Source of the DNA: Zelonia costaricensis | Lineage: Eukaryota > Euglenozoa > Kinetoplastea > Trypanosomatida > Trypanosomatidae | Assembly (NCBI GenBank): GCA_030849075.1 | Contig: JASAOO010003561.1 | Span: 62,001-126,000 of the forward strand | Reading direction: 5' to 3' | Length of the DNA: 64,000 nt | Shown here: positions 28,302-38,323 of the stretch, one piece after another | Layout of the letters: every line of letters starts with the position of its first letter | How positions within the stretch are numbered: the stretch's first letter is position 1 | The notes under the pieces: model-generated | Databases searched by the model: none | What the model was told of the DNA's origin: nothing | What the model saw: the letters and a program-made list of their open reading frames with translations, nothing else | Made by a program: the position numbers and the translations under genes

Positions 28302-31247
28302 ATGCAGCCAGGCTCGTCGCCGAGGCCGCGGCACATCACGGCCGCCACGCAGGTCCTCGCCACGCGGCTGACGCACAACACGGCGCTACGGGTTACGTTC
28401 GGCAACACCCCACTGCACGTGCTGCACCTCTGCGATGCGCAGTACCTCGCCCCTCGCTTCGCCACCTGCACCTCGGTCACCGCCCTGACTGTACACCTCA
28501 AATACGTGGCCTCGTCCAGCGCACTGGAGGCGCTGCTCAGCGCTGCGGCGATGGCGCCATCGCTGCGTGAAGTTACGCTGATGGGCGGCGTGTCGGCGAT
28601 GGAGGCCGCTGCCATGGCGGCGGGGCTGGCGGCCTTTGTGTGGCCTGAGGAGGAGGCAGGTGGGCGTCAGCGCAGTGCTTTGAAGCCTCCTGCAGCGCCG
28701 TTAAACGTGGAGGAGCAACGCGTGGGGCAGACACCAGCAAGCGGACGACTACGACTGCATCAGCCAGACACCGGACGAGCGAGCGGCAGTAATGGCGCGT
28801 CACGGCGCCGCTGCGTTCCACTGTCGGCGAGGTCGAGTGCTGCGGAGCAAGCGCACGGCACCAGCACCCCGGCCGCCCGCTCCTGCCGCACCTCTACCCC
28901 CTTCGCGGACTACCACAGGAGCAGCGCCACGCCGCTTTCCCCGATGCCGCCCGAGCTCCCGCTGCGTGCTCCGCAGTGGCGGCTCCGCGCCGGGGGTGTC
29001 ATGTGGCCCCTGCACAACAGCGAATTTGCACCCCGCCGCAGCGCAGCGCACCGTTGCCCTTCGCCCGCATCGTCGTCCCCACCGGCTCGGTGTTTGGCGC
29101 ACACGCGCGGCGCCGTGACACTCACGCTGGAGCTGCATCGGCTGGAGGAGGCGACAGCCGGCGTGCTGCTCGGTGGGCTGCGCCGCGCCTCTCGTGTCTT
29201 CGCGGCCGACGTGCGGCTCTGCGTCTCCAACGCGGAGGCGCGGCGCGCTGGGGTGCGGCTGGCGCAGGAGGCGAAGCGGCTCGTCGCGCATCACCGGCAG
29301 CGGTGCGCCGGCTGCCTCCCGCCATCCCCGCGTACGCCGGCTGGGGCACCGCTCGGTGGACTGGGGCACCCGCGACGACGAGGTGGCAACGGCGTGCCGT
29401 CTCCATGTGTGACGCCGCTGCCGCGGAGTAATGCGCCGCATGCCCACCGCACACCCACGCCTATCACAAGAGCACCGCACGCGCGGGCTGTCGCGCCCGC
29501 CTCCCGATGCGGCGCTCCCACCGCGGCTCCCCTCGATGGTCGGGGTGGGAGCTCGAACACACACCGTGGACCGGCGCACGGGCGACACAAGCTGACGCCA
29601 CTCGCATCACCGCCGGCTCCACCGCCTCATGGACGCGTGCCCGGCACTTCTCGCTTGCCGCCGCCGTACACACCGCCCACTCCCGACGCCGCCGCCGGTC
29701 CCCGTCCACGCGCGCGTCAGCCGCGCGCCCCCGATGCGGTCCTCAGCACGCGGGGTGTGCCCGACGACTTCCGGTGCCGCGGCCGCCACCCCTCGTCCCC
29801 TTCTTCACCCACAGCGAGGGGCCCGCCGCCGCCTCCAGAGTGGCGCAGCGCTCGTGGTGGCCGGCTTTACAGTCCTCCGCGTTGGAACGCAAACCGTGTG
29901 TGGATGGGCGAGGAGGTGCCGTCCCGTGACGAGGTCACATCAGGCGGGCGAGCGGCGGCAGTAGCCGCCGGCGAAAGACAAGCTCGGCGCCGACCCGTGT
30001 CGTCTGGTGGTCCATCCTCTACGAGCTCGCGCCCGGCAGTGTGCGCCTCCGTGTTGTCGTCGTCCACGTGGTCGTCACGGTCCTCGTCGCCCCTGCCTCG
30101 ACGTCCGCCTTCCCCACCGCTGCGGCACGCGGATCGGGTCTTTGCGGACCTCGTGGTGCAGGCACGGGCTGCTGCCGCGGCTACTGATGAGGCGAGTGCG
30201 AGCGGCAGCCGCGGCACACGCCGGCGTAGTCCACGTACGCCGCCGTCAGATACGGGCAGACAGCTTCTCGGTCAGCGTGGGCTGTGCCGCTTACGTGAAG
30301 CCTCCCCCGTCCGCTCCCCCACCGCGTCGCCGCTGTCAGCGCTCGCAGCAGCAGCACCGGGCTTCTTCTGCTCGCCTCAGTACTGCCTGCGCCGCGGCAG
30401 TGACGGACTGCGGGTGCGCGCCGTCGTCTCCGAGCGTGTGTTCCCGCCGGAGCCCGCTTCTCCTTCTCGCTGCTCCTGCTTTGTCTGCCGCTCCCACCTC
30501 AGCAGCCGCCCGCCCGCCGCTTCACCAGCAGCCCGCGCCTCGCGCCCTCGGCCGCCCCCGCCCTCGCCGTACACGCCGCCGTCGGTGCCGCCGTCTCTCG
30601 CCGCCTCGCCGGCTTCGGCGAGATGCGCGCGATCGCCGCTCGCCAGAGCCGTGGTGGCCCACGTGCCCCGCCCACTCACGCAGAGCGGTGCGTGCGGAAC
30701 ACCGCGGGGGCACTCGGCGGCGGCGTCGCTGAACGGCATCACGCCGCCACGCCGGCACCGCGCTCGCGACAGCAGCGGTGGCCGAGGCGACCGCCGCACC
30801 GCGTCGTCATCATCTGCGCCCTCCTGCAACCGCGTCTCCAGCAGCACGTCGCGATCATCCCACCGCACTCACCACGCGTGCTCCCAGTGCGTGCCCGACA
30901 GGAGCATCACCGACGTGCCGCGCCGTGCCTCTCACGGCGCGCACCTCTGCGTTTCCCGCACGCAGCTGCCCTCCCCGTCCGCGCCGCGGTGCGGGGATGG
31001 GGGTGATGACGATGCCGGCTTCGTGGTGTACCCGAGCTCTGTGGCCTTTCTGCGAGCGCGAGTACGTGAGATCAACCGACACGTCGTCTGGCACCAGGTT
31101 CAGTCGGCCAAGGCAGCCGAAGATCACGCGCGGCGACTCGCAGCGCTCGAGGTGACCTTCTCGGACCGCGTCACCGAGGAGCTGACAGACATTATGATGG
31201 TGCTCACGGACATGGAGCACGGGTCGCGGGTGGGCGAGCGGCCGTGA
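28302..31247 (+). CDS. Large Ser/Pro/Arg-rich hypothetical protein
   Basis: 981 residues. Ordered parts are at the ends. Residues ~10-105 look like alternating strands and helices, possibly leucine-rich-repeat-like (LHVLHLCDA, VTALTVHLKYVAS, SLREVTLMGGVS). A second related segment is near 270-325 (AVTLTLELHRLEEATAGVLL, ADVRLCVSNAEARRAGVRL). The C-terminal ~75 residues form a helical region, VAFLRARVREINRHVVWHQV followed by HARRLAALEVTFSDRVTEEL. The central ~550 residues are low complexity (Ser, Pro, Arg, Ala, His). Long frames are also open on both strands here because of high GC, but the ordered N- and C-ends in one continuous frame favour this one. Function unknown. Confidence 0.65.
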   Translation: MQPGSSPRPRHITAATQVLATRLTHNTALRVTFGNTPLHVLHLCDAQYLAPRFATCTSVTALTVHLKYVASSSALEALLSAAAMAPSLREVTLMGGVSAMEAAAMAAGLAAFVWPEEEAGGRQRSALKPPAAPLNVEEQRVGQTPASGRLRLHQPDTGRASGSNGASRRRCVPLSARSSAAEQAHGTSTPAARSCRTSTPFADYHRSSATPLSPMPPELPLRAPQWRLRAGGVMWPLHNSEFAPRRSAAHRCPSPASSSPPARCLAHTRGAVTLTLELHRLEEATAGVLLGGLRRASRVFAADVRLCVSNAEARRAGVRLAQEAKRLVAHHRQRCAGCLPPSPRTPAGAPLGGLGHPRRRGGNGVPSPCVTPLPRSNAPHAHRTPTPITRAPHARAVAPASRCGAPTAAPLDGRGGSSNTHRGPAHGRHKLTPLASPPAPPPHGRVPGTSRLPPPYTPPTPDAAAGPRPRARQPRAPDAVLSTRGVPDDFRCRGRHPSSPSSPTARGPPPPPEWRSARGGRLYSPPRWNANRVWMGEEVPSRDEVTSGGRAAAVAAGERQARRRPVSSGGPSSTSSRPAVCASVLSSSTWSSRSSSPLPRRPPSPPLRHADRVFADLVVQARAAAAATDEASASGSRGTRRRSPRTPPSDTGRQLLGQRGLCRLREASPVRSPTASPLSALAAAAPGFFCSPQYCLRRGSDGLRVRAVVSERVFPPEPASPSRCSCFVCRSHLSSRPPAASPAARASRPRPPPPSPYTPPSVPPSLAASPASARCARSPLARAVVAHVPRPLTQSGACGTPRGHSAAASLNGITPPRRHRARDSSGGRGDRRTASSSSAPSCNRVSSSTSRSSHRTHHACSQCVPDRSITDVPRRASHGAHLCVSRTQLPSPSAPRCGDGGDDDAGFVVYPSSVAFLRARVREINRHVVWHQVQSAKAAEDHARRLAALEVTFSDRVTEELTDIMMVLTDMEHGSRVGERP

Positions 31248-32489
31248 TGCCTGTGTGTCTCTGTGCGAGCGTCTGTTGCGGGAAGGTGGACTCCTCTGCC
31301 GCTGCGCTCCGCTTGCCAGGGCTGACGTCGACGCACCATCAGGAGTGGCTCAGAGCCGCTGGAAGAGTCGGTGACACAGTTTGATTTCTTGCGAAGCACG
31401 GCGGTGTTGCGTCAGGCGTCAACGCGCTCTAGCCCGCTTCGTTCCCCTCCTCTCTTCCCGCTGGCTGCGTGGTTCTCTATTCGCCCTGCCCCCCCCCCCC
31501 TCCTTCCCGCTCTCCAACGAAGGATGCGCTGTCGAGGGCCACGCGCCGCCATTTAGCTTTCTGCTCACACATCCTGCTACATCAACGCAAATGCCTCTCT
31601 CAGTCAACGCGTCTCCCTTTCTTACCCCACTCTGCGCAGGGCAGACACAGAAGACAAGCACGCCAAGCACCGGAGTGAAAAAAAAAGAAAAGCAATACAC
31701 ACACACATGTGCTCATCTAGAGCATCCTTGCCACTCCACGTCACGTCCGTTGTGTTGGAAGCTGAGGGTGGAGCGGCATGCTCCTTTGGGCTTTAGACGA
31801 CGTGCGTGCGTGTTGCAGCCACTGCTAAGTGCCTGTGTGGGTTGATCCGGAGTAGAGGTGGGGCGAGTGCCGAGGAACACTTGAGCTTTGCACACCGTCG
31901 CGTCGCCTTGCCCACGAGACCGCATTTCGCGTGGGTTCTGCGGTCACACCCCCCTTCTCTTTCTCACAATCCCCTTTACCTTCTCCTCTCCTCGTGGAGC
32001 TTTGTTGCGCATGCGGCCCCCCCACCGGCTCACACCGTCTCACACGTGCTGTAACGATTGCAAGACTGCGGGGGCGAAAGGAAGCTTCTCGATTCTTCAA
32101 AACACACAGACACATACACACACACAGACACACATACACGTACACGCACAGGGGAATCGTCTTCGTGCGCCTGCGCCATCTGCACGTGGGGTCTCCTCAG
32201 TTGCTTCTCCTGCTTGCGTACGCGGACACGCACGCGCTCTGTGCGACCTCCTCCACGGAGCTCGCAACACACGAGCGGACACTGCCGTCTGCACACACGC
32301 CTTGCGGCTGCCGCAAGCAGGGCTGGTGGCTCTGGCTGTTCGCTGCCCGCTGCAGGAGCGTAATCCTGACCCAGGGCTCTCGAGAGGACCCTGCTGGACC
32401 GTGAGGCCGCTCGCGAGCGCGGCGCCGTCACGCACGCCAACACACGCGCGTGCCATCGAGTGCGTGCTCGCCTTCACTACGATACACCG
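31248..32489. other. Intergenic region / UTRs, no gene seen
   Basis: About 1.2 kb. C run near 31489-31500, A run near 31678-31686, CT tract 31948-31996 with AG at 31998-31999, and a CA run at 32101-32152. An ATG at 32011 opens a short upstream frame if the 31999 acceptor is used. Later AGs avoid it. Confidence 0.55.
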
Positions 32490-33560
32490 ATGAAGGGCAA
32501 AGCCGTCCGCTCGATTGCAGCGCTCGGGGATGTCCGGGCTGCCGTGTCGCGCTTCTGCGACGAGCAGCTGGCCAAGGGCCTGGACACGAGGCCCATCGTT
32601 GAGGTGCACGAGAAGGTGTCTGCCTCTGTGCAGGCCGTGGACCCCGCCATGACGCCGTACATCTTCGGCTCCACCGCCGTCTTGGGGGCGCACGAGCACG
32701 GCTCGGATGTCGACTTCGTGTGCCTGAGCCCGACCGACGTGGAGGACGGCAAGGGGGCCGATGCCGCGTCGGAGGTGGCCAAGGGACTGCAGTCTGACTT
32801 TCTCTTCCGCCTGAGCGAGGTGCTCAAGCGGGATCACTACTTGTGGGATATCGACCTTGTGCGGCGCACGCGCGTTCCCGTGCTGCGCGTCAAGGGCGGC
32901 GCCACCGCAGCGGGCGTCAACTTTGATGTCACGGCGAGTCGGCGCAACGGGGTGCGTAACAGCGCGCTGCTGCGCTCGTACTTCACGCAGTGCCCAGAGG
33001 CCCGCTGGCTGAGCATGCTGGTGAAGCAGTGGTCGAAGCGCACGGGACTGAATGCGTCGGTGGAGGGCGGCTGCATCACATCATATGGGTGGAACATCAT
33101 GGTCGCCTACTATCTGCTCTGCCGCCGGATGGTGACGCTCGTGCCGGTGGAGAGGTGCGACGTGGCGAGCATCTCGCCGATGCCGCCGTACATGCCGCTC
33201 GCGGCGCCGCAGGCCGGTGGGCAGCCGCTGGCGGAGATGGTGATGGACTTTGTGCACTTCTACCTGGACGACTATCACCCAGACTCCGAGGTCATCTCGT
33301 TGACTCGGCCAGCCGGGGAGACGACGAAGGAGATGCTGTCGTGGACAAAGCAGGCCGAGGACATGGCGCGCATCCGCGGCGAGAAGGTGCACTTCCGCTG
33401 GTGCATCGAGGACCCGTACGAGAACGACCTCAACGTGGGCCGCAACGTCACGCCATTCAAACTGATGCTGCTGCGCAAGCACCTGGAGCGGGCGCAGGAG
33501 ACGGCATTTCTGCTGCTCACGCCACCGGAAAGGGCGGCCTCCGCTGGCACTGCCAAATAA
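32490..33560 (+). CDS. TUT4: Terminal uridylyltransferase, TUT4 type
   Basis: 356 residues, a minimal nucleotidyltransferase of the DNA polymerase beta superfamily. The G-S signature and metal ligands are visible: FGSTAVLGAHEHGSDVDF gives Gly60-Ser61 and Asp73/Asp75, and VNFDVTAS gives the third Asp (146). Near the centre GLNASVEGGCITSYGWN and, C-terminal, RWCIEDPYENDLNVGRNVTP are typical of the TUTase nucleotide-base-binding domain. Size and these blocks match Trypanosoma brucei TUT4, a small UTP-specific enzyme that adds U to RNA 3' ends in vitro. MEAT1 and RET1/RET2 carry inserts or extra domains not seen here. No mitochondrial presequence is evident, as expected for the cytosolic TUT4. 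The start is the first in-frame ATG; the upstream extension begins at GTG. Confidence 0.9.
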   Translation: MKGKAVRSIAALGDVRAAVSRFCDEQLAKGLDTRPIVEVHEKVSASVQAVDPAMTPYIFGSTAVLGAHEHGSDVDFVCLSPTDVEDGKGADAASEVAKGLQSDFLFRLSEVLKRDHYLWDIDLVRRTRVPVLRVKGGATAAGVNFDVTASRRNGVRNSALLRSYFTQCPEARWLSMLVKQWSKRTGLNASVEGGCITSYGWNIMVAYYLLCRRMVTLVPVERCDVASISPMPPYMPLAAPQAGGQPLAEMVMDFVHFYLDDYHPDSEVISLTRPAGETTKEMLSWTKQAEDMARIRGEKVHFRWCIEDPYENDLNVGRNVTPFKLMLLRKHLERAQETAFLLLTPPERAASAGTAK

Positions 33561-34608
33561 GCGAGCCGCTTTACAAGCAGAGCCACACTCTTTCTCCGCC
33601 ACCTTCTGCGTCCCTCTCTCCCTCTCTCTCACGTGTGTCACTACGCGGTCCACACCGCTGCGTTGTCAGCGCGCACGTGTGGGTCGGGGGCTTCGCGGGC
33701 ACGCGCGACCGACCGCCTTTCCTCCTTTCTTCCCTTCCTCATGGACGCGAGAGGAGGTGGCAGGGGGGAGGAGGGCCGAGCGGATCAGACGAGGTCGACG
33801 TGGTCGCGCCTATTCCGTCACACAGATCGAGCTTCATCCAAGGCATCCCCAAACACGGAAAAGAACAGGAGGAAGGCACGAGATGCGCCGGTGCACCGCC
33901 GCGGCTGCCCGGTGGGAAGGGTTGGGTGTTTGTCGAGTTTTTTTCGTCCACAGTCTCACTACCTTTTCTTCACCTCTAATCAACGACGTCAAGCGAGGGG
34001 AGACAGAGAAGAGAGGGGATGTGCAGCGTCGAGGTACACAACAAGGCGGGGGCAGGCGCAAGCGGACACTGCGGAACTCGATCTCTTCGGAAGAGCCGCC
34101 GGCTGTGGTACCGCCACCTTTCGCACCCTTTGCCTGTGTAGCTGCTCTCATTCCGGTGAGGCAGCGCAAATGGGCGTAGTCGCGCCGTCAAGGCGCTACC
34201 ATCTTCCACTCAGAGCGCATTTGCTGCTGCGGCGACGGCCTGGACGCTTCTGTCCCCGCACCCTCGCACCATGAAAGCGCATTCTTCTTCTTCAACGCGC
34301 CCTTGAATTTCTCTTCCGCTCTCCCCCCTCCCCGCTCGGCGCACGACCCCTTCCCCACTGCCTTGGCGTCGAACGGTCGCACACCCACGCACGCACCCAC
34401 GCACGCACACACACGCGCACACACTTACTTGGTCTTCCATGCCAGTCGCCACGGGAGTGCGGTGTCTTCGGCATTACTTAGTGGAAGCAGTATCCACTCT
34501 CCGTGGTATTCGTTTCTCTCCTCTGCCGGCTGTGCGGTGCACCCGCAGACGAGAGCAGGAGGAACACACAAACACACGCACACACACACTCACACGAACA
34601 CAAGGAAA
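33561..34608. other. Intergenic region / UTRs, no gene seen
   Basis: About 1.05 kb with CT-rich blocks and CA runs (34380-34425, 34565-34600) just before the MERS1-like gene. An ATG at 34440 lies upstream of the favoured acceptor and so would not be in the mature mRNA. Confidence 0.6.
34506..34548 (+). promoter_or_regulatory. Trans-splice acceptor for the MERS1-like gene
   Basis: CT tract 34510-34530 followed by ACCCGCAG with AG at 34547-34548. The first ATG after it is 34609, giving a 5' UTR of about 60 bases. Confidence 0.55.
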
Positions 34609-36021
34609 ATGGGGCTTACGCGTCCCCTGCTGCAGCGCGCACGCCCCCGCTACGGGGCGGCGGCGGCGGCCGCGGCCGCGTCGGGACTTCTTCGCCGAGC
34701 GCTGCCGCCTCTCACCAGCCTGCGCACTTCGATCTGCAGTGGCAGCGTGCGCGGCTCCGTCAAGCTTGAAGGCCGGTCGCCACTTCCCGCGACGGCAGCC
34801 GCTGCCACGGCGTTGGCGGCGCACACCGCACCTCGCCACTTCCAATCCTCCTCCTCGGCCGGCGGTGGCGGCAGCGGCTTTGACGATGGCGCAGATGACC
34901 ACGACGGCCTGCACTCGGAGCTGTCCCACGCCCTCGCCCGGGAGGGCAACATCTCCGTCGAGGCGGCAATCGCGCAGCCGCTCGTGCGCGCCGACCTGCA
35001 GACGCACAGCGCACGTATCCGCCTCGAGAAGGTGGACCGGCCGCCGAGCCGCTTCGACCTCCTGACGAACTCGCTTGTGTACCGCTGGATGACGACGGCG
35101 GCGCAGGCGCGCAAGGTATCAGGCCCGATGCGTGAATGGGCGGCGGAGCTCAAGTACCGCACCGGCGTGCACCTCGAGGTGGAGCCCACCTACCCCGAAC
35201 GCCTCGCGCTCACGCCCGACGAAGGCGGCTACACGACGGCGGACGAGGTGGAGGTGACGGTGTACCTCTTCGGCACGGAGCGCGGTGTCTTCAACTGTCG
35301 GCAGCTCATGGAGACGGCCCTCGATCAAGACCCGGCCTACGTGCGCCTCGCCGTATTCCGCCGGAAGCCGGAGCAGGAGGGCAGCGATGCCGTGGAGTGG
35401 CTGACGCTACGCCGCATCAATCGTGATCTTCGCCCGCCAGACATCCCGCCCATCTCGCTCAAGACTCCTGGTAAGTGGACGCTGCTCTACGAGCACTACA
35501 AGGAGGCGGCGATTCGGTCGCTGTGGGAGGAGACCGGCATCGCAGTGAACGCGGCGCAGGTGTACCCAACCGCAGTGCTGCACCAGAGCAAACCGCTCTA
35601 CTACTGGCGCGTGCCGGTGCATTACTTCATTGCCGAGGTGCCGTACGACGTGCAGGTGCTCGGCCCACAGGTCGCGCTCAACTCCTACATGCACCAGTGG
35701 GACAACGGGTTGCTGCGGCAATCGCCAGACCCGATCGACCGCGCCTGGTCGCAGCTCGCGGACCCCGAGACGGGCTGCGCGTGGATGAAGCGCGCGATGC
35801 TGGATGAGCTGCAGAAGCCGCTCCGTGGCGAGAACTACACGGCGACGCGCTACACCCCGCCGCCGTACTCGGAGCTCAACGAAGTGCTCGGGCTCGAGCT
35901 GCCAGCGGACGAGGGCGCGGCCGCAAGTGCCGCCGCTGCTGCAGCGGCAGACACGGGTGCGCCGCCAGTGGCGCCAGCGGATGCCACCTCCACATCGACG
36001 GAGGACAAGCCCAGCTCGTAA
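34609..36021 (+). CDS. MERS1: MERS1-like mitochondrial Nudix-domain protein (edited-mRNA stability factor)
   Basis: 470 residues. The N-terminus (MGLTRPLLQRARPRYG, then an Ala run) is basic with no acid, a good mitochondrial presequence. Ordered sequence begins near residue 105. A Nudix-box region is at ~285-310: YEHYKEAAIRSLWEETGIAV keeps E-x7-R and the EE-x-G-I end. The canonical R-E pair reads R-S, and the leading Gly is shifted. The segment after the box (LHQSKPLYYWRVPVHYFIAE) is also Nudix-like. MERS1 in T. brucei is a Nudix-fold subunit of the mitochondrial complex that acts on mRNA 5' ends and stabilises edited mRNAs. The call rests on fold, length and targeting. A different mitochondrial Nudix protein is possible. 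The C-terminal ~55 residues are Ala/Ser/Thr-rich and disordered. Confidence 0.7.
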   Translation: MGLTRPLLQRARPRYGAAAAAAAASGLLRRALPPLTSLRTSICSGSVRGSVKLEGRSPLPATAAAATALAAHTAPRHFQSSSSAGGGGSGFDDGADDHDGLHSELSHALAREGNISVEAAIAQPLVRADLQTHSARIRLEKVDRPPSRFDLLTNSLVYRWMTTAAQARKVSGPMREWAAELKYRTGVHLEVEPTYPERLALTPDEGGYTTADEVEVTVYLFGTERGVFNCRQLMETALDQDPAYVRLAVFRRKPEQEGSDAVEWLTLRRINRDLRPPDIPPISLKTPGKWTLLYEHYKEAAIRSLWEETGIAVNAAQVYPTAVLHQSKPLYYWRVPVHYFIAEVPYDVQVLGPQVALNSYMHQWDNGLLRQSPDPIDRAWSQLADPETGCAWMKRAMLDELQKPLRGENYTATRYTPPPYSELNEVLGLELPADEGAAASAAAAAAADTGAPPVAPADATSTSTEDKPSS

Positions 36022-37081
36022 GAGAGGTGGGCGCCGTGCGGGAGGGAGGCGATGGTGGGGCTGTCGCCAGTGCTGCGCCTTTTCACGTACCACCTCCTCC
36101 CTCGCAACCGCAACTCCGTCGTCCCCCTCTGTTGGGTTCACAGATTTGTCACAACCTCGTGTTTTGGTGTGTGTTGTTTCTCGGTGTCTTTCTCCCTCCC
36201 TTCTGCGTGATGGGCACTTCTGCGTGCGCGCGGCTCGTCATCTAACTCTGCGGATCGGTGGCGTACTCGGCATCCGTGCCGGTCTCCACACGGCACGAAC
36301 AAAGGGGACAAAGAGGGCGAGGTCAAGTGTGTCTGCGTGTGTGCGTGTGTACGTGAAGAGGGAGCGGAGGGTGGGGGGGGGGGAGCGAGCTGGCAATCGG
36401 CGCTGCGTTGCACATATTGTGTCGGCGTTGTCGCTGGGTGTGGCGGGGTGGTTGTGCCCGCGTCTTGTGTGTGTACGCCTGTGCGTCCACCCTGCGTATG
36501 AGGGTAGTGGAAAGGGAAAGAGGGGCGCACTGGTGCATGTCGTCGGCGCATCGCCCTTGTCGTGTGTTGGCTTGTCCGCCGTGCGGGGGGGGGCCCAGGC
36601 GCCACTAACATCACAACCCAAAAGAAGAAACAAACGAAGAGAGGTGACCCATCGCACGGGGCGGTGGTGACGGTGGCCAGCAGTCGCCACAAACACAACA
36701 ACGCTGTTCTGCATCTCTCCGTGCCGGATGTGCCGCGGCCCTGTGCGGAGCAGACAGGGGACGCTCTTCGCCATGGAGAGCTTTCGTGCGGTGCCCACGT
36801 GCACACCGGCGTTCTGGCTCACCCGCTCTGTCCAACTGCAACGAGCGTTGCCTCGCGACGCGCTGACACGCATCGAGACGTCGTGCGCTACTGGTGAGCA
36901 TGACAGGTACAAACCGCATTTCTCTCCCGCCCTGTTTGTCACGTGCACTCTGACGTCCCCTTTCCTCACCGGTGCCCTGCAACGCCGGATCGAGCTTCTT
37001 TGTTGTTGCCGCTGCAGCCCGAGTTCGCCCTCCACACTCTTCACTCCCGCTTCTAACGCCCTCGCGCGCTCTTGCCTGGCC
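36022..37081. other. Intergenic region / UTRs, no gene seen
   Basis: About 1.06 kb. Contains TG-rich and G-run stretches (36370-36386, 36586-36594) and a CT-rich distal part with the NSUN acceptor. The frame from 36728 is continuous with the next gene but lacks coding character before 37082. Confidence 0.6.
36945..37017 (+). promoter_or_regulatory. Candidate trans-splice acceptor for the NSUN4-like gene
   Basis: CT-rich stretch with TTCTTTGTTGTTGCCGCTGC and AG at 37016-37017, 65 bases before the ATG at 37082. If used, the upstream in-frame ATG at 36728 is excluded from the mRNA. Confidence 0.5.
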
Positions 37082-38323
37082 ATGCCACCGTCGCGGGCTG
37101 GTGCTGCGGGCCGCAACCGCAACAAGACGGGCACTGTCCCGACTGCCCACACCAAGGGCGGGTTCACGCCCAAGGCGGTGACAAAGCCGCGCACCTTCGA
37201 CGAGTACTACAGCGACATCTACGGCGAGCGCTGGCCGGCGCTGCGCGCCGCCATGGTAGAGCCGCCGCGCAAGGTCGCGTTGTGGAACCGCTTCAGCCAG
37301 GTGCCCTTCGAAGAGGCGACGCGCGGGCTGACGCGAGTGGACTGCAACTCGCTCATTCAAGCCTTCCAGCCTGCCAACCGCGCCGCAGCAGGAGTTCGAA
37401 AGGCGGACGACACCAACGCTGACGGACACGAGCACGCGACGGTGCAGGGCGATTCAGCAGACGCACTGCACGGGGACGGCGTCATCGACAAGCCACCGCT
37501 CGACTCCTTTGGTATCAAGGCTTACTACCTCCTCGACTACGCCTCCACGCACATTGTGGAGCAGCTGCAGGTGGGCGCGTTCGACACAGTGCTGGACATG
37601 TGCGCCGCCCCAGGCGGCAAGTCCATCGCGATTGCGCAGTTCTTGTCCCCAGACGGGTCGCTGACGTGCAACGAGGCCCGCGCCGACCGATGCGCCCGAC
37701 TGCGCCGCAATGTGCAGGAGCACGTGCCGTTCAACTATGTGCCGTGGAAGACGACGCAGCGGGACGCGCAGACGTGGTACGACCCCGCCGCCTTCTCTCG
37801 CGTCCTCGTCGATGCCCCGTGCTCGTCGGAGCGGCACCTCCTGCAGCAGTCGGGCGGCTCGCCGCTTTCCCTGCGGGAGTGGTCGGAGGCCACGACGGTG
37901 GAGCTGGCTGCGCTCCAGCGCGTGCTGCTCCAGCGCGCGATCGAGACGTGCCGCGTCGGGGGCCGCATTGTGTACAGCACCTGCTCCATCTCCCCGCTGG
38001 AGAACGACGGCGTGGTGTCAGAGGCGCTGCAGCGGACTCGGTGCGAGGTGCGCGTGGTCAAGACCGGCGCCCCCGCGCCCACCCCCGCCGCAATGTCCAG
38101 CGGCGCGGGCGGTGTGGACGAGGGCGCTGCAGTAGCAACCGCAGCGGATGCGCCGCACGCCCCGCCGGTGTTGGGCGAGCCCACGGCGCATGGCCGCTTG
38201 CTGCTGCCGGATACGTCCGCTGGGTGGGGGCCGATGTTCTTCTGCGTGCTGGAGAAGACCGCGGAGCACAAGAGCATGGGCTCGTCATCCGATGAAGACG
38301 GCGAGGAGGACGAGGACGCGTAG
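37082..38323 (+). CDS. NSUN-family RNA m5C methyltransferase, NSUN4-like
   Basis: 413 residues. The Rossmann SAM site is clear: VLDMCAAPGGKSIAIA (~177-192). Two conserved Cys follow, in DAPCSS(E)RH (~243) and YSTCSISPLENDGVV (~299), the pair that performs attack and product release in NSUN/RCMT enzymes. The -RH after the Cys motif and the N-terminal FDEYYSDIYGERWPALR block fit NSUN3/NSUN4, the mitochondrial RNA members, better than NSUN2 or NOP2. NSUN4 methylates small-subunit mitochondrial rRNA and takes part in ribosome assembly. No strong presequence is visible from this ATG, so targeting is uncertain. Residues ~335-375 are an Ala/Pro-rich insert before the last strand (WGPMFFCVLEK). The tail is acidic. 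An in-frame ATG at 36728 would add 118 low-complexity residues. Confidence 0.85.
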   Translation: MPPSRAGAAGRNRNKTGTVPTAHTKGGFTPKAVTKPRTFDEYYSDIYGERWPALRAAMVEPPRKVALWNRFSQVPFEEATRGLTRVDCNSLIQAFQPANRAAAGVRKADDTNADGHEHATVQGDSADALHGDGVIDKPPLDSFGIKAYYLLDYASTHIVEQLQVGAFDTVLDMCAAPGGKSIAIAQFLSPDGSLTCNEARADRCARLRRNVQEHVPFNYVPWKTTQRDAQTWYDPAAFSRVLVDAPCSSERHLLQQSGGSPLSLREWSEATTVELAALQRVLLQRAIETCRVGGRIVYSTCSISPLENDGVVSEALQRTRCEVRVVKTGAPAPTPAAMSSGAGGVDEGAAVATAADAPHAPPVLGEPTAHGRLLLPDTSAGWGPMFFCVLEKTAEHKSMGSSSDEDGEEDEDA

